DNA of 64,000 nt from Microbotryomycetes sp. JL201 (lineage: Eukaryota; Basidiomycota; Microbotryomycetes). The notes beneath the pieces are model-generated. The model saw only the letters and a list, made by a program, of their open reading frames with translations. It was not told the origin of the DNA and searched no databases. The stretch covers positions 372,001 through 436,000 of the forward strand of contig JAQYUZ010000008.1 of NCBI GenBank assembly GCA_033819885.1. Direction: 5' to 3'. Below are positions 11,194 through 22,549 of this stretch, in pieces. Numbering within the stretch: the first letter of the stretch is position 1; each line of letters begins with the position of its first letter. A program made the translations under genes and the position numbers.

Positions 11194-14022
11194 TCAGGAG
11201 AGCCCGTTGAACGAGACCTGCTGCTGCTGCTGAAGACCCGAGGGAAGTGGTGATTGCTGCTTCAGTCCGGCTTGCATTGCGAATGCGATCGGGCTTGACC
11301 GTGAGCCGTTGAGTTGTTTGCCGCCCGCGTTCGCCCTGACACCGTTAGGTGACGGCAGACCTTGATTGAGCAACACGGGCGACTGGTGTGAGGACTGCGC
11401 TGATCCAGGCCGCGAAGGAGGCTGCTGATTCGAAGTAGCAGAAAGAGGACGAGCTTGAAGCGCAAGATTGTTCATGAGGGGCGACGAGTGACCAAGTGGC
11501 ATCTGGCCGCCTTGCTGCAGCTGCTGTTGCTGAATAGCCATCTGCAAGTTCGACAAGGGCGGAGCAGACAGGCGGGACGTGGCCGGTAGGCCATTTGCGC
11601 CATTCGGTAAGGAGGTGGCAAGCCCATTTGCAAGGCGCTGCTGAGCAGCAAGATGCATGCCGTTCGGAACTTGTTGAGGCAAATGGTTGGCAAAGCCGGC
11701 AGGGAGAACCATATTTTTGTTTTCAGGCGCGCCCACGACGCCGTTCCATTGACCGTTCTGTCCCGTAGGTAACGCCGAGTGAACCTGACCCGGCGAAGTC
11801 GAAGCTTGTGCCGCGGCAGCAGCTGCTGCTTTTCTAAGCTGATCTTGCGTCGCTTGACTCATCTGACCAGCAGCGGCTTGTTGTCGCTTGAGTTGTTGTT
11901 GCTGCTGTGCAACTCGGAGAGCCTGCGCGGCCGCGAGCTGCGCCTGACCATAAGCTGCAGCGCTGCCATTGGCAGCAACTGGCGATCCGTTCGCCCCTTG
12001 CATACCCATACTCGTTTGTGCTTGCATATGCGGCCGCGGCGGAGGACGACCAACGACTTGCGGCGGCGGCGCGTGCTTGTCGAGATCTTGCGAAGCCCAT
12101 CGGTACGCTTCTTCAAGGTACGACGTGTCGAGCGAGAGCGACTCGACGTCTGTGGCACGCAGCAGCGATGCGCGCTTGAGAAGGTGCTTGAGCTCAAAGT
12201 CGTCGATGACTGGCGGCTCGTCCGACATTGTGAAGTCGAGCGTAGCGTCAGAGTCGTACCGAAAGCGCTCACTCCTTCGAGAGAATGCTTCTTCGTCTTC
12301 CTCATCGGCGTCACTGTCTGATCGGGAAGGGCATGCGGCTTGCAACTTTCGCCCACCGCGACCCAGACCCGGCGATATCCGATCGAGCATAACGCGGCCA
12401 CCTCGACCCACACGTCTTCGGAAACTCGTACGAACGCGTCCAAGGGCAGGCTGGTACTGAGTAGCGAAGCCCAGAGCCTCGAGCTTGCCATGAGGCCCAC
12501 TGAGCGCCATCGAGCCGTGAACGGGTTCGACCGTCCGCCAATACCTCGCGGGTGTAGCAGGCACCCGTGCGACATATGCGATGTCCGTCCAGTCGTCCCA
12601 ACTTTGGTCGGCTTCTCGCTTTCTCTGAACGTCGCGGTCGATTCGAGACTGGATCGCTGCGGCACGTTCTTTGCGCAGCTTGAGGTCGTCGACAGACACT
12701 GTGAGGGACGCAGCTGAATAATTGGACGGGTCCGGTTTGCGGATCGACAGCCGAATGCCACTGTGTGCGAGAGTTGTCTGAATTAGAGGCGATCTACATC
12801 GGTCAACTGAAGCACCCACCTGCCAGTTGATGCAGCCTCCTCCTTCCGCCTCTTCTTTTCTCGTCGTCCGACGAGGAGGTCTTCGTCACCATCAGCCTCG
12901 TTCAGCTTGCGCTTGAGCTCTCGCATTTCGACTCTGGCTTCAAAAACCTGTCGCTCGTATCGCAACGACTCGAGCTTGAGTCTCTCGCGGGCCCGTGTCT
13001 TGACCATGAGCTCGTGTGCAGCAAACAGATCGTTGCGCAGACGCAGGAGACGTTCCAGGTTCTGCTGATCCGACCGCCTCGTCTTGCGAGACGACTTGAT
13101 TTCGCGTCGCCGGAAACATACGTACGGATTGTTCTCGTTGCTTTCATCGAACTGGGATCGCTCGGAGTGTCAGCGTCGCAGCTTGGCGTATGCGAATTTG
13201 AGCGCTTACGTCTAGCTGCGGAATGATAGATTTCCCCTTTCGCTTGATCCGCCGTTGCTTCCAATGCGGATAAATGATTGGAATGAACGGCTTCAAGGGT
13301 TGCAACGACTCGTCCGCAAGTGGGTCGTCGAACGCGTCTTCCATGTCTGACGCCGTCGGCAAAGAGTTGAGGTCCTGAAGGAAAACGATTATCAGGATGG
13401 AGACTCGACAGATCTGTCAAAATCATCAACGTACGACGTGTGCCATCGGCGCTTTCTTGTCGGTCGTCTTCTCGAGCATCTCCATAACACGTTCAAAATC
13501 GTCTTCCGAAATTGGCCCAAAACCCGTCTCGTCTCTCGAGTTGCTGTCAACAGATTTACCATTTGACTTTGTCACAGACTTGTTGTACTCTTCCAGCCAA
13601 TCTTCGTCATCCTCGTCCATAGTGTAATCGACGGCGCCCTGAATGACGTCTTCGACTGTATCCGAAAAGCGAATGTAGGTGACAGGGTCGACGTATCCTT
13701 TCGAGTAGAGTCGTCTGTACTCTGCATCAGGTATCGTGCCAGTCGAATCGGGAGTTGGGATGAAAGCTCGGTCGACCTTGCTTGTGGCGCCACCGGTCGC
13801 CTTGGCAACATAAGCCGCCGCCGACGCGATGACGGCCTGCAGATGGACTTCGCCTTCCTCATCTTTGTCAACGCCTGTTTCAACTGCCTTGTGACCCTTT
13901 TCGTCTTCGATTTCGAACTCGTCGAGCGGGTCTTCCTCAAAGTCCGAGACGCCAATGGCAAGAGCGAGCCGTGTCTTGAAGCCTAGTTTGCGGTTACGAA
14001 ACCGCCCTGTAGCTTTGACCAT
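11194..14022 (-). CDS. EPL1: Enhancer of polycomb-like protein Epl1 (NuA4 histone acetyltransferase subunit)
   Basis: Scaffold that anchors the Esa1 catalytic module to nucleosomes in NuA4/Piccolo. The ATG at 14022 gives MVKATGRFRNRKLGFKTRL, the basic EPcA start. EPcA motifs follow: DRAFIPTPDSTGTIPDAEY, YVDPVTYIRFSDTVEDV, MDEDDEDWLEEYN, ISEDDFERVMEMLEKTT, then FIPIIYPHWKQRRIKRKGKS, NPYVCFRRREIKSSRKTRRS, and the coiled LRLRNDLFAAHELM followed by ERLKLESLRYERQVFEAR. The C-terminal half (from about 12780) is divergent, with SLTVSVDDLKLRKERAAAIQ, Arg-rich FRRRVGRGGRVML and a long low-complexity Gln/Ala/Asn tail with runs such as AQQQQQLKRQQAAA. Four exons. Length (about 850 residues) is normal for fungi. 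Confidence 0.92.
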
Positions 14023-15642
14023 AATGAAAAGAAGACACTTTTCTCGACCGTTGCCGCTTCTCGATGATTATTCGAGCAGCAACAACAACGTCGGAAAAGA
14101 TAGGGGGTCGGGAAGTGTAGGTGAGCGAGGTGGTGGGTGCGAGACGCCGGAGGCCTGCGCCGAATGAACGGGAGGATGTGCGTGACTCTAGGGGAGGAAT
14201 GTACTCTGTGCTGCACTTGACTACCCTGTGTGTTTATTGGACCGAGTCAGCACAGAGCCTTTGGGCGGCCAATGGGGCGCGGCCAGGCGTTCGAGCGCGA
14301 TCGCAGCCTATCGGATGTCGCTGCACGCGTAGTGAGCACAGCAATAGAGCCTTTGTCACATATGGCACAAAGTCCGACCGGTTTTGTATCGGCCGCGGGA
14401 CGGCGTGTACGCAGAATCGACCGACGACGTGGAGGGCGACAGGTTTGACTTACGTCTGATTGCGGCTACCAGAAGGCGTCGGAGTGCGCGGCGGGTGAGT
14501 GGGCAAGGGTTTTATACCCGCAGCTACCACGTCCAACCGGAGATGAGCGGTCGGAGGGCGTGGCGAGCGCAAACGGGGGAGGGGCGCTGGGACGCGCGGC
14601 GTGTGGAAAGCTGAGTGCGGCCGGTGTTGCTGCAATCGATAGCGCGCTGCCCGAACGCTGCCAAACGAACGGTTTTCGGTCGCAGTAGAGATCAACAGTC
14701 AACTGTCCCCGCCAATATGACTGCCTCATAGGCTGCGTTGGCTCAATAAAGCCGTCTCGGCGATCACTCTCGGCGATGAGGACTAGACGGAAGTCTGAGA
14801 CGATGTACCTGTGCTGGGTGGATGCCAGATAGCTCAAAGCACTAATTACAAAGCAGGACGGGTGGCACAAGTCAGTCTCAACATTTCGATGGTGAAAGAG
14901 CGAGCAATAGAACTTGGGAGGACTCACGTGACGGATAGCTATGTCACCTCCCGCCGTCGAGTTGACACGGAACGATTCATGAAAGTAGTAAAAAGCACTC
15001 TGCTCAATCCAGCGACGATCTGATCCATGCATCGACGAACTCTGGACGAAATGACCGGTCTTGAGCCCTGAGCTGGGAATTCCGAGCACAAGCCTGTGGT
15101 CAGCCAGAACAGAGTGCAATGTCAGCCTCTGGACCGAAATACTCCGCAGCCATGTTTGCCAGGCAGAAAGCGACCCGCGCAGTCGCGAGCATGAGGCGAG
15201 CCAGAAGGCTGGGCTCTCAACTGCTCGGACACGGCAACAGCGCAGATCGAGACAAAAACGGATTGTTTCATACCGTCAAATCTATATCCAGGAGCTCAAC
15301 CAGGGAGTGCACCGGGTTCACAGCATGCGCGAACAAGCAGCGAGGCCGCACGGGCTCCGCCGAACGGAGCATCGTCGGTGAGCTGGGCACGAGTCGTGCA
15401 CAGCAGCACACGTTGACACATGGAGCTATCTCATTCGAGCGCTTGATTCTTGTGGCCAACAGACGATCAATAGGCGGATCGAGGAACCGGGTGGCTCAGT
15501 CGCTCGCCGGCTGCGGCGAAGCGGCTGCGGATTGCCCCTGTTTTCTGGCAATTCACAGATTCGGAAACGCAAAACGCAAACGACGTCTATATGCAATACT
15601 GTAGGTACGAGCACAAGTGTATGTCTATATGCGAACGTTTTC
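14023..15642. other. 1.6-kb region without a supported gene, upstream of EPL1
   Basis: Contains the EPL1 promoter and the 3' flank of the hydrolase gene. The longest open frames are 217 codons on the minus strand (14466-15119) and 161 codons on the plus strand (15119-15604). Neither shows a domain or a codon pattern like the neighbours. A TCACGTGA palindrome lies at 14924-14931. The stretch 14240-14640 is GC-rich. No tRNA-like structure was recognised. Confidence 0.4.
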
Positions 15643-17230
15643 TCACAGACCTCTCGTCAGTCCATCGGGCACTCGACTGTTGCCCGCGACGTCCACCTCG
15701 TGCTTCTCCTCCTTGATGAGCTTGAATCCGACAGTCTCTTCCTTGCCCTTGAGCAGAACCATCTGATCACCTACTTGTGGCTTGCGACCAGCAGGCTCGA
15801 CCGAATACCTGTAGCCACTCAACCGCTTGGCCGGATCAGCCTCGTGCATCGCCGTCAGAAATTCAATGACAGGCCTCGAGATCCACCGACGAGGCTTGAA
15901 CGCGCCAGAGAACCAACCGAGGTGGCCTCCATGTCGGGTCATGGCAAACACCAGATAAGGATTGTCGTAAGCAGCGGACTCGGGCACAGTTTGGGAGGAA
16001 ACGACTGGGTCGTCGAGAGCCGAGATCGAAAGCAGGGGGACAGCCACATTGTGGACGGTGGTTGTTGCGGATGCCCACCGGTAGTAAGCAGCAGCAGTTG
16101 GCTGGACAAAGGGATGCCGAATCAGCCAATCGACGTTTGTGTACCGCCCGCACAGTACTCACGAAACCGCCCAAGGGTGCCGTCACAAGACTATCAAACT
16201 CGTACAAAGTCTGCTGAGGATTTCCATAGATTGCATTCCAGTCAAGCCTCTCGTCGTCTTCGAAAACGCCAGCATTTTTTAGAACACGTCGCAGATTCGC
16301 TGCCATCGCTTTGCTGTAGATGCGCCGGAGCCAGCTCGAGCTCAACATAATGTGTCCCTCCCAGAAATCCCATGGTGCGCCAAGAACGACGGCCGCTTTG
16401 AGCGGGGTCGACTCCCCGTCCTGGCCAACAAGCTTGGCCATCTGATTGGCGCCCAGCGAAAAGCCTGCACCGTAAAGAGGAGCTTTTGGCGCAAAGTGCG
16501 CGAGGAACGTCAAGGCGCACTGTAATGTCCACGGTCAACGGAGGCCGACCCGCGCTCAGTTTCTTCTTTCTCGAGCCGACTCACGCGAAGGTCATCCGTC
16601 TTGCCACCATTATACAGCACTTTGTTGACACACTTCATACCAGCGCAGCCTCGGCTGTTGACGACCGCCCCTCGCCACCCGGGACCACCTTCCGACTTTG
16701 GTTTCGTTATTTTCGCCAACACATCGCGCACATAAGATTCGTGAGACCCGCCAGTGAGGCCGTGCGCGATAACAAGAATAGGCCTGTCGTCAATGGGCTC
16801 TTGAGCAGTGATGGGTGGTGCAAAGTCGATGCCGATCTGACCGCCGTCGGGAACCTATTCCAGCGCAGCGCGGCAATGTCAGCACGTCTTTGACTGTTGG
16901 ACCACGGTGCTGTCACACCTCTATGATCTCTCGTGAATACTCTACCCTGTCGTAATCAAAATTCGCCACGGTGCACCAGATAGTCGCCAAATGTCCGCTG
17001 CTCAGCCACCACGTTGGTGTATACCAAGCATCCTTGCCCATCAAACTTGGACATTTACTCAAAACGTCTTTGATTGTCACTTTGGTCTTTTGCGGTTGAC
17101 CTTGAGCGTCGTCGTCGCCCGCAAATGTCGTCACTGTCGCCGGCTCCTTGTGCATCGTCAATTTGACTCGAGCACTCAAGCCAATTATGCTCAGCATGTG
17201 CCGTAGCATGCTACTGACGAACCACAGCAT
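15643..17230 (-). CDS. Alpha/beta hydrolase of the EEB1/EHT1/YheT family
   Basis: Serine hydrolase related to yeast Eeb1, Eht1 and YMR210W, which make or cleave medium-chain fatty acid esters or monoacylglycerols. Visible: the substrate-cap start DAWYTPTWWLSSGHLATIW, the oxyanion region ILVIAHGLTGGSHESYVRDV, RGAVVNSRGCAGMK, the nucleophile elbow YGAGFSLGANQMAK (Ser in GFSLG), PWDFWEGHIML, the acid loop ISALDDPVV and the catalytic His in TRHGGHLGWF. Four introns: the first runs GTGTGAC to GGAATAG and joins REIIE to VPDGGQIG. ATG 17230 gives a short hydrophobic start MLWFVSSMLRHMLSIIGL, possibly a membrane anchor; an upstream exon cannot be excluded. Exact substrate unknown. Confidence 0.85.
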
Positions 17231-17639
17231 GCCTGGGGGCGGTCGGAAAGACTTGCACAAAGCGTCGTCGAGAAAATCCGCTCAGGAATCGGCTTATGCC
17301 CAAGTCCGGGGTAATCTCGGCCTTCGGGATTCACAAGAGCCAGCTTTGCCGGTTTATCGAGCGGAATCAACTCGATTGAGCGTACCTTTTGGACGCCTCT
17401 GAAACTTGGCTTGGCATGACGAGGCTATGCAGCACACCACTGACGGGCAGTAGCCGAGCCGAAGGCAGTGCAGGGTGAAAGTACACAATACACACTGGAA
17501 AAGATACATCACGCTAGCAAAGAAAACGAGTCCTGCACTTTCTCGCTTGCCATGACACGTCCAATGGGTAGAAAAAAAGTGGTATCGAGCTGCGTTTGGC
17601 TTACGCAGCCACGCGAATGCTGAAAACAGGCGGTATCAC
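17231..17639. other. Intergenic region between hydrolase start and SH3-protein 3' end
   Basis: About 400 nt. A minus-strand open frame continues upstream of 17230 to about 17410 but has no ATG in frame, so it is left out of the hydrolase model. The remainder is probably hydrolase promoter and the 3' UTR of the SH3-protein gene. No RNA gene or repeat was seen. Confidence 0.35.
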
Positions 17640-19643
17640 TCATTGCTTGACATCGTCTCGACCGAGCACTTCTCCAAGGGCGAGAAACAAGTCGGCGTCC
17701 TTGGAAGCCACGAGTGACGAGGTGCGACGACCTTTTTTGTCGTTGACCGTCGATTTGCCGCTCTTGCCCGCCTGCAAGGCGTCCGGCAGGCGTTGCTGCT
17801 GGTGTTGGTAGTCATCAAATGCCATTTGCTGGGGAGGCGGCGTGAACAGCTCTTGCGACACGCCCGTCGCCTGATCAGAGATCTGAATCGAGGGCATGAC
17901 CAATGTCGGGGATGGCGTCGACCGTGAGTCCGACTTGACAGCAGACGTAGGCGGCGACTCCAGGTCAATCGGCGAGTCTGACCGCATCTGGGGGAGCTGG
18001 GGCGGGACAGGTCCATTGCTGAGATAGCCTAGTTGCGCAGTTGGGGCGTTTGCAACAGCTGAAGTATCGAGCTTTGGCGGCGGCGAAGCGAGTGAGCCCG
18101 GCCTCGAGTCTTGCTCCAAGATGGTGCTGAGCGGCTGTTGCGAAGACGATCCGAGCGCCTCGCCTAGGCAGTCGAAGGGAAACACACCCTTGGCTGGTGG
18201 CGACTGATTTGAATCGAGATTGATGCCTAGAGCCCATCCATCATCGTACCGGATTAACAATTGCACCCGGTTGCCGGGGAAGAGGACAAGCTCGTCTTCC
18301 AGCCCGGGTTCGAATGTCCGTTTGACGACGTGGATGGCGCCTTGGCCAGGAAACTCGGAGAAGGGGCCTGATGCGCCGTCCAATTGAAGCTGCTGCTGCT
18401 GCTGCTGCTGCTCCTGTTGTTGTTGCTGAAGGTGCTGCAACACCTCGCGCTGCTCCATCTCTTGATGGCGACGGTCATCTCCTACCTGAGACAGGCCAGC
18501 GAGAGCACTTGCCGTTACTGTATTGGACGGTAGAGCCTTCATGGACGATTGAAACGCTTGAGCTGGAATCGTTGGTGGCGTATGCGGAGTCTGCGACTGG
18601 TACGAAGGGGCGTCATAGCTTAATTGCTGCTGGTTCCAAGATTGCTGGGCCGGGCTGGTGCCGTTGTAGTAGCCGTATGAATCTGCAGACTCAGGACTCT
18701 TCTCGCCAAAAGCACCACCGCTAGCGAGCGAGTTGCCGAAGAGCTCACTGCCGTTGTCATCGTCACGATACTTCTTGAACCCGCCGCCGCTGCCTACAAG
18801 GGTTGAGCCGGAGCCGCGACCAGCGCGCGCACTCTTTTTCTTTCGCCACCAGAACAGGCCGCCGAGCACGGCCAAGCCGGCGATCACAGCGATGACGATG
18901 CCTGCGATTGCGCCGCCACCGATACCAGAGTTTTTCGTCGAAGATGATGCGGCGCCTGCCGCAGCCGAAGGGGATACGGCCCTTGTTGAAGACGAGCGCG
19001 CGGCAGACGTTGAAGCCGCAGCGCGCACGGAGGCCGAACCTGAATACGCGCGAGTTGCCGTGGCGGCGACAGTTGCAGTAGGCTGAATGTGGCGTGCTTG
19101 TCAGTTCTAAATCTGCCGTACACACGGATACTTTACAAGCGTGCTCACGGCTCGTTGTGTTGCTAATGGGTGCATGAACGACTGTCAGCTTCTCTTGCGC
19201 TGTCGGATGACTTCACTGCTGATGCAACTGACCAGTCTGCGTGTCTGTCTCGACAATGCTGCTTCTGTTGGTGCCTGCGCGTGCTTGTCACGAGTTGCAC
19301 GGGTCGTGTACCGTGTCAGCACTGGTTGCTCAATACCAGGCGCGTGCCGGTCGTGCGCAGCATCGAGCTGTTGACAATTCACGCGCGCGCGCTAATCGAA
19401 CGCGACAGGTTACTCACTCGTCTCGCGTTGGCTGGCCGTGGCCGTCGTCTGGCGGCGTGTCTCTCGCTCAGTCGTTCGATCTGGCCGCTGACGGCGCGTC
19501 GTCTCCTGGCGTGCACGGCCCGTCGTCCTTGTCGCCGCAGTCGTCCGTGCGGCGCGGGTCGTCGTTGTCGTCGTGCGCTCGCGTTGACGCTTGTGCAGGC
19601 GCACCATTTGCTGATGCGGATGATTGTTGTGCGTAGCGTCCAT
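17640..19643 (-). CDS. Fus1-like single-pass membrane protein with cytoplasmic SH3 domain
   Basis: The secure part is the 3' exon (17640-19082): a Ser/Ala/Thr-rich ectodomain, one membrane helix (GGAIAGIVIAVIAGLAVLGG then WWRKKKS), a Gln/Ser/Pro-rich cytoplasmic region with a polyglutamine run encoded near 18370-18430, and an SH3 domain (VVKRTFEPGLEDELVLFPGN, RYDDGWALGINL, KGVFPFDCL). The tail is Ser/Pro-rich with a last segment LFLALGEVLG. This layout matches yeast Fus1, which organises cell fusion and signalling at the cortex; Mid2-like sensors lack SH3. The proposed first exon starts at ATG 19643 and contains a Thr/Arg-rich stretch (RTTAATRTT) ending at a GTGAGT donor near 19409. Its frame and the join to 19082 are uncertain, and no clean signal peptide is visible. 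Confidence 0.65.
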
Positions 19644-20041
19644 CGTGCAAAGTGCAGAGCGACGTCAAACTGGAGACGAGAGAGTGACGGTCGGGCCGCA
19701 GTCAAGGACAAAAGACGCAACGTAGCCACGAGCAACAAGTAACTGTCCGGCAGTCACGAAGTTCACGAGGAAGGAAAACGAGCGTGGATGATCGGCAAAC
19801 GATGACGGAGGAACCAGCGTTACGGTTTCGTCAAACCGAGCATCCAATAGGGGGTTGTGCAGCTCAGAATGATAACGTCAACCTTTGAGCGCCTATGAGT
19901 CCGATTACACATCAGTATACATCTCTCTGCTTTTGAGGATCTCTTGAATCGTACTGCCAAGTTGCGTCTTTTCCAGTCGCTCGCCCGCGCCTGCCCAAGT
20001 CCAAGTCGCACTCGCGCGCACGCTCAGTCTGAACGGCCGCA
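19644..20041. other. Divergent promoter region between SH3-protein gene and MRP51
   Basis: About 400 nt between head-to-head genes. No conserved open frame. It should hold both promoters; no clear TATA element or repeat was recognised. Confidence 0.4.
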
Positions 20042-21340
20042 ATGTCGGCCAACTCTTACTCTGCGCTCTTGAGGCGGTCCAAGCTGGCCACGTTCTCCCC
20101 CGCGATCGAGCAAGTGTACACGCCCGGCAGCGCCGCACAGCTGAAGCGCCAGGACTTTGGCTTCAAGCACACGTTGCCCTTGGCGACAACTTCAAAGGCG
20201 CCCTTTGTCAGAGTCACAAGACTTGACAATGCTCAGCGGCGGACAGACTACCGCAAAGCGACGCGCGAGGCGCTGTACGTGCGCAAGTGGGCGGAATTGG
20301 ATGTCGCCATCACGCCAGAGCCGCTCGGAGATGTTGAGCTGCAGAGTAGATTCGTGCCCGACGATATGCTCGGCAGCATCAAGCCCGTCGAGGCCGCCAA
20401 AGAAGCCGCCTCGGCGTCGATGCGCGTGCCCAACTTTTTTACCATGGCACCAGAGGAATTTGAGCGCTTCCTCGACTCGCTTGGGGATCTCAGGCCCGAA
20501 TTCGCGCAGTTTGCGGCAAACAACCTCGCTGCGACGACCGGCTCGGTGCCCGAGGTCATTGACCTGTACGAGCTGGCGCAGGCAGACCCGGCACAAGTGA
20601 CACGGCTCGTCGAGCAATTCTTGGCACGGCAGACAGCACATGAAGCCAACGACAAGATCATACCGTGTACGCACCCAAAGCTGGGCCTTCAATACAGCAC
20701 ACCAACGAGGATCGACGATGCACTGGCGCCACTTGTTCCCGGCCGCATCTTGGCCGAAAAGACTGGAAACCAAAAATACTCGACTGTCATTCTTGGCCAG
20801 ATCGACAGCGTTGCCCAGTCAGATAGTGGCGGCAAGGAGTCTACCCAGTTCATGCCCGACATGAACGGCGAACGATCAAACCAACCAGGACGAGCCATGT
20901 TTAGGGTGACACCAAAAATCGAGTTTGAGAGGATCTCACGCGAGCTCAACACACCGCCACGATCTTCCAGCCTGCGCGAATCTCATGAACCTCGAATGTT
21001 GGCGGCCAGAGTTGTCGGCATGCAGGGCAAAGTGGAACGGCGGCCACCGGCGCCGTTGCCTGGCACCAGGGAGTATGCCTTGTACACTCCTGGCTCTTCC
21101 AATCGAATGCACGACCTGCTGCCACGAAAGCCACCTAGCTTTGCGGATTTCACTGGCCGAGCGAGCATAGGCCGGCAATCATCATGGAACGAGAAAACGA
21201 CCAGGAACCGACGTCGAGACAGTCTTTTGGAAAGCATGGACCGCAACGCGGATCAATATGGCTGGCAGCGAAGCAAGAAACCGGGCAAGAGGTCCTCACT
21301 CGTAGACAATCTGACTGAAATGCTCGGCGAGAGGAATTAG
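20042..21340 (+). CDS. MRP51: Mitochondrial small-subunit ribosomal protein Mrp51 (bS1m)
   Basis: Component of the mitochondrial small ribosomal subunit, needed in yeast for translation of mitochondrial mRNAs. A single exon of 432 codons starts MSANSYSALLRRSKLATFSP, the typical S-x-L-L-R-R-S start of the Mrp51 family (Pfam Mit_ribos_Mrp51). It continues with KRQDFGFKHTLPLATTSK, VTRLDNAQRRTDYRKATRE and YVRKWAELDVAI, which match the family's conserved dispersed motifs (tryptophan/arginine-rich, no catalytic site expected). The middle has NFFTMAPEEFERFLDSLGDL and a C-terminal basic region KKPGKRSSLVDNLTEMLGE. The intronless structure is unusual for this window. The stop is only 8 nt before the next proposed ATG on the same strand. 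Confidence 0.82.
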   Translation: MSANSYSALLRRSKLATFSPAIEQVYTPGSAAQLKRQDFGFKHTLPLATTSKAPFVRVTRLDNAQRRTDYRKATREALYVRKWAELDVAITPEPLGDVELQSRFVPDDMLGSIKPVEAAKEAASASMRVPNFFTMAPEEFERFLDSLGDLRPEFAQFAANNLAATTGSVPEVIDLYELAQADPAQVTRLVEQFLARQTAHEANDKIIPCTHPKLGLQYSTPTRIDDALAPLVPGRILAEKTGNQKYSTVILGQIDSVAQSDSGGKESTQFMPDMNGERSNQPGRAMFRVTPKIEFERISRELNTPPRSSSLRESHEPRMLAARVVGMQGKVERRPPAPLPGTREYALYTPGSSNRMHDLLPRKPPSFADFTGRASIGRQSSWNEKTTRNRRRDSLLESMDRNADQYGWQRSKKPGKRSSLVDNLTEMLGERN

Positions 21341-21348
21341 CGTAGAAC

Positions 21349-22459
21349 ATGCCAGCTTTCGTAAGCGATATTGAAATGTCATGCAGTCGCTTGGGCATTG
21401 CGCAAATTCCACGCTTTGCTATACCAGAAAGTCTCTCAATCCGGGTAGCTCGCAGTTCTTGGTCCTCGGCGCAATCCCATCGATGTCCGTCTAACGTCCT
21501 CTCTTGCGGCACGTTCTCGTACTGACTATGAAGCTGCGTCCTATAGGCTGAAGGCAAAAGCAAAGGCTGCAGCTGTACGTTTCCGACTCGTCGGCGAGAG
21601 ATCCGTGCTCCTCTTGAGGGCAGAGCTGCGGCCGTAGTCTACGACAATGAGCTGACCTGGATCATCTTTCATTTCGTCGGACATTTGCCTCCCTTGACAC
21701 CGTGATACCAATATTCGGCGTCCCCAGACGGCAGCCAAGAAGCGCGCGGCCGAACTTGCAGCACAGCAAGCACGGCAAGAGCAGGCAGAACAATACGTAC
21801 AACGAGTACCGAACTCGACTTTGACGGCACGCAGATCTGCCGCCAACGTCACGCGTCAGTCGCACCTCATCTTCGGCCATGGCTTTGTCCATCAAAGTCT
21901 GCAGCGAGACATGCGCTGACTCCAACATCTTGACGCGCAGAGTTTTGGGGTGATGCACAATCTTCAACGCCAGCTCCTGGCGGAGGTTTATTAAAGATTG
22001 GTTACGATCAAGCGGCATTTGAGCGTGCAGCCATAGAAGTTCTTTACGAGCCAAAGACGCAACAAGAGTGGGCCCGAGAGGTAGAACGAAGAAGAAAGGC
22101 GGCGAGAGGAGAATCTGATGACGCTGAAACTGAGAACAAGGAGGACAGTGGCGAAACCAAGGCTGAAACGAACGGGACGGGCGAATCGCAGACTCAGCCC
22201 ACTGTTGCTGTTAACAAGGAGCACTTGGCGTACATCGTGAGTGCAGCTCTCACTGATCCCTGCCTAGCGTCGATCAGTGCGAGGGAGGCTGACCTGGCTC
22301 GCCCGACAGCTCAAGCACCTCGAAGTTCCCGATCGCGAAGCCAAGGCGGCACTCAGAAAATACGATAACGATTTGGCATTGGCGCTTCGAGACTTGACGG
22401 GCCCTGTGCAGCCGGTGGTCAGGTCAGGTGCGGAGCCGAGTCGGCTGGTCAAAATTTAG
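21349..22459 (+). CDS. Uncharacterised multi-exon protein with C-terminal HYPK/UBA-like domain
   Basis: Not recognised as a named family. A consistent chain is: exon 1 at 21349-21360 (MPAF); exon 2 at 21449-21574 (LAVLGPRRNPIDVRLTSSLA, RTDYEAASYRLKAKAKAAA); an Ala/Lys/Gln-rich exon (AAKKRAAELAAQQARQEQAE); after a GTCAGT intron, QFWGDAQSSTPAPGGGLLKI, AAIEVLYEPKTQQEWAREVE and an acidic Glu/Asp/Thr linker. The last exon, after a 73-nt intron, reads LKHLEVPDREAKAALRKYDN then LALALRDLTGP, resembling the UBA-like tail of HYPK and NAC-alpha. HYPK binds the NatA N-terminal acetyltransferase; whether this protein does is unknown. It converges with the NatB catalytic gene, about 90 nt away. The middle exon joins are tentative. 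Confidence 0.55.
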
Positions 22460-22549
22460 ACAAATGCTGTTGCAAATCGAGACAGATGCATAAATCGCAG
22501 TGATGTTACAACATGGATGAGAGCTCTGTTTCAAGCTGTGTGGCGACGC

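Noticed and set aside
14466-15119. A 217-codon minus-strand open frame upstream of EPL1.
   Set aside because: No domain, membrane or signal pattern, mixed composition and no splice partners; expected by chance in GC-rich sequence.
15119-15604. A 161-codon plus-strand frame with an Arg/Ala-rich start resembling a mitochondrial presequence.
   Set aside because: The rest has no recognisable fold and no link to another exon; kept only as part of the gene-free interval.
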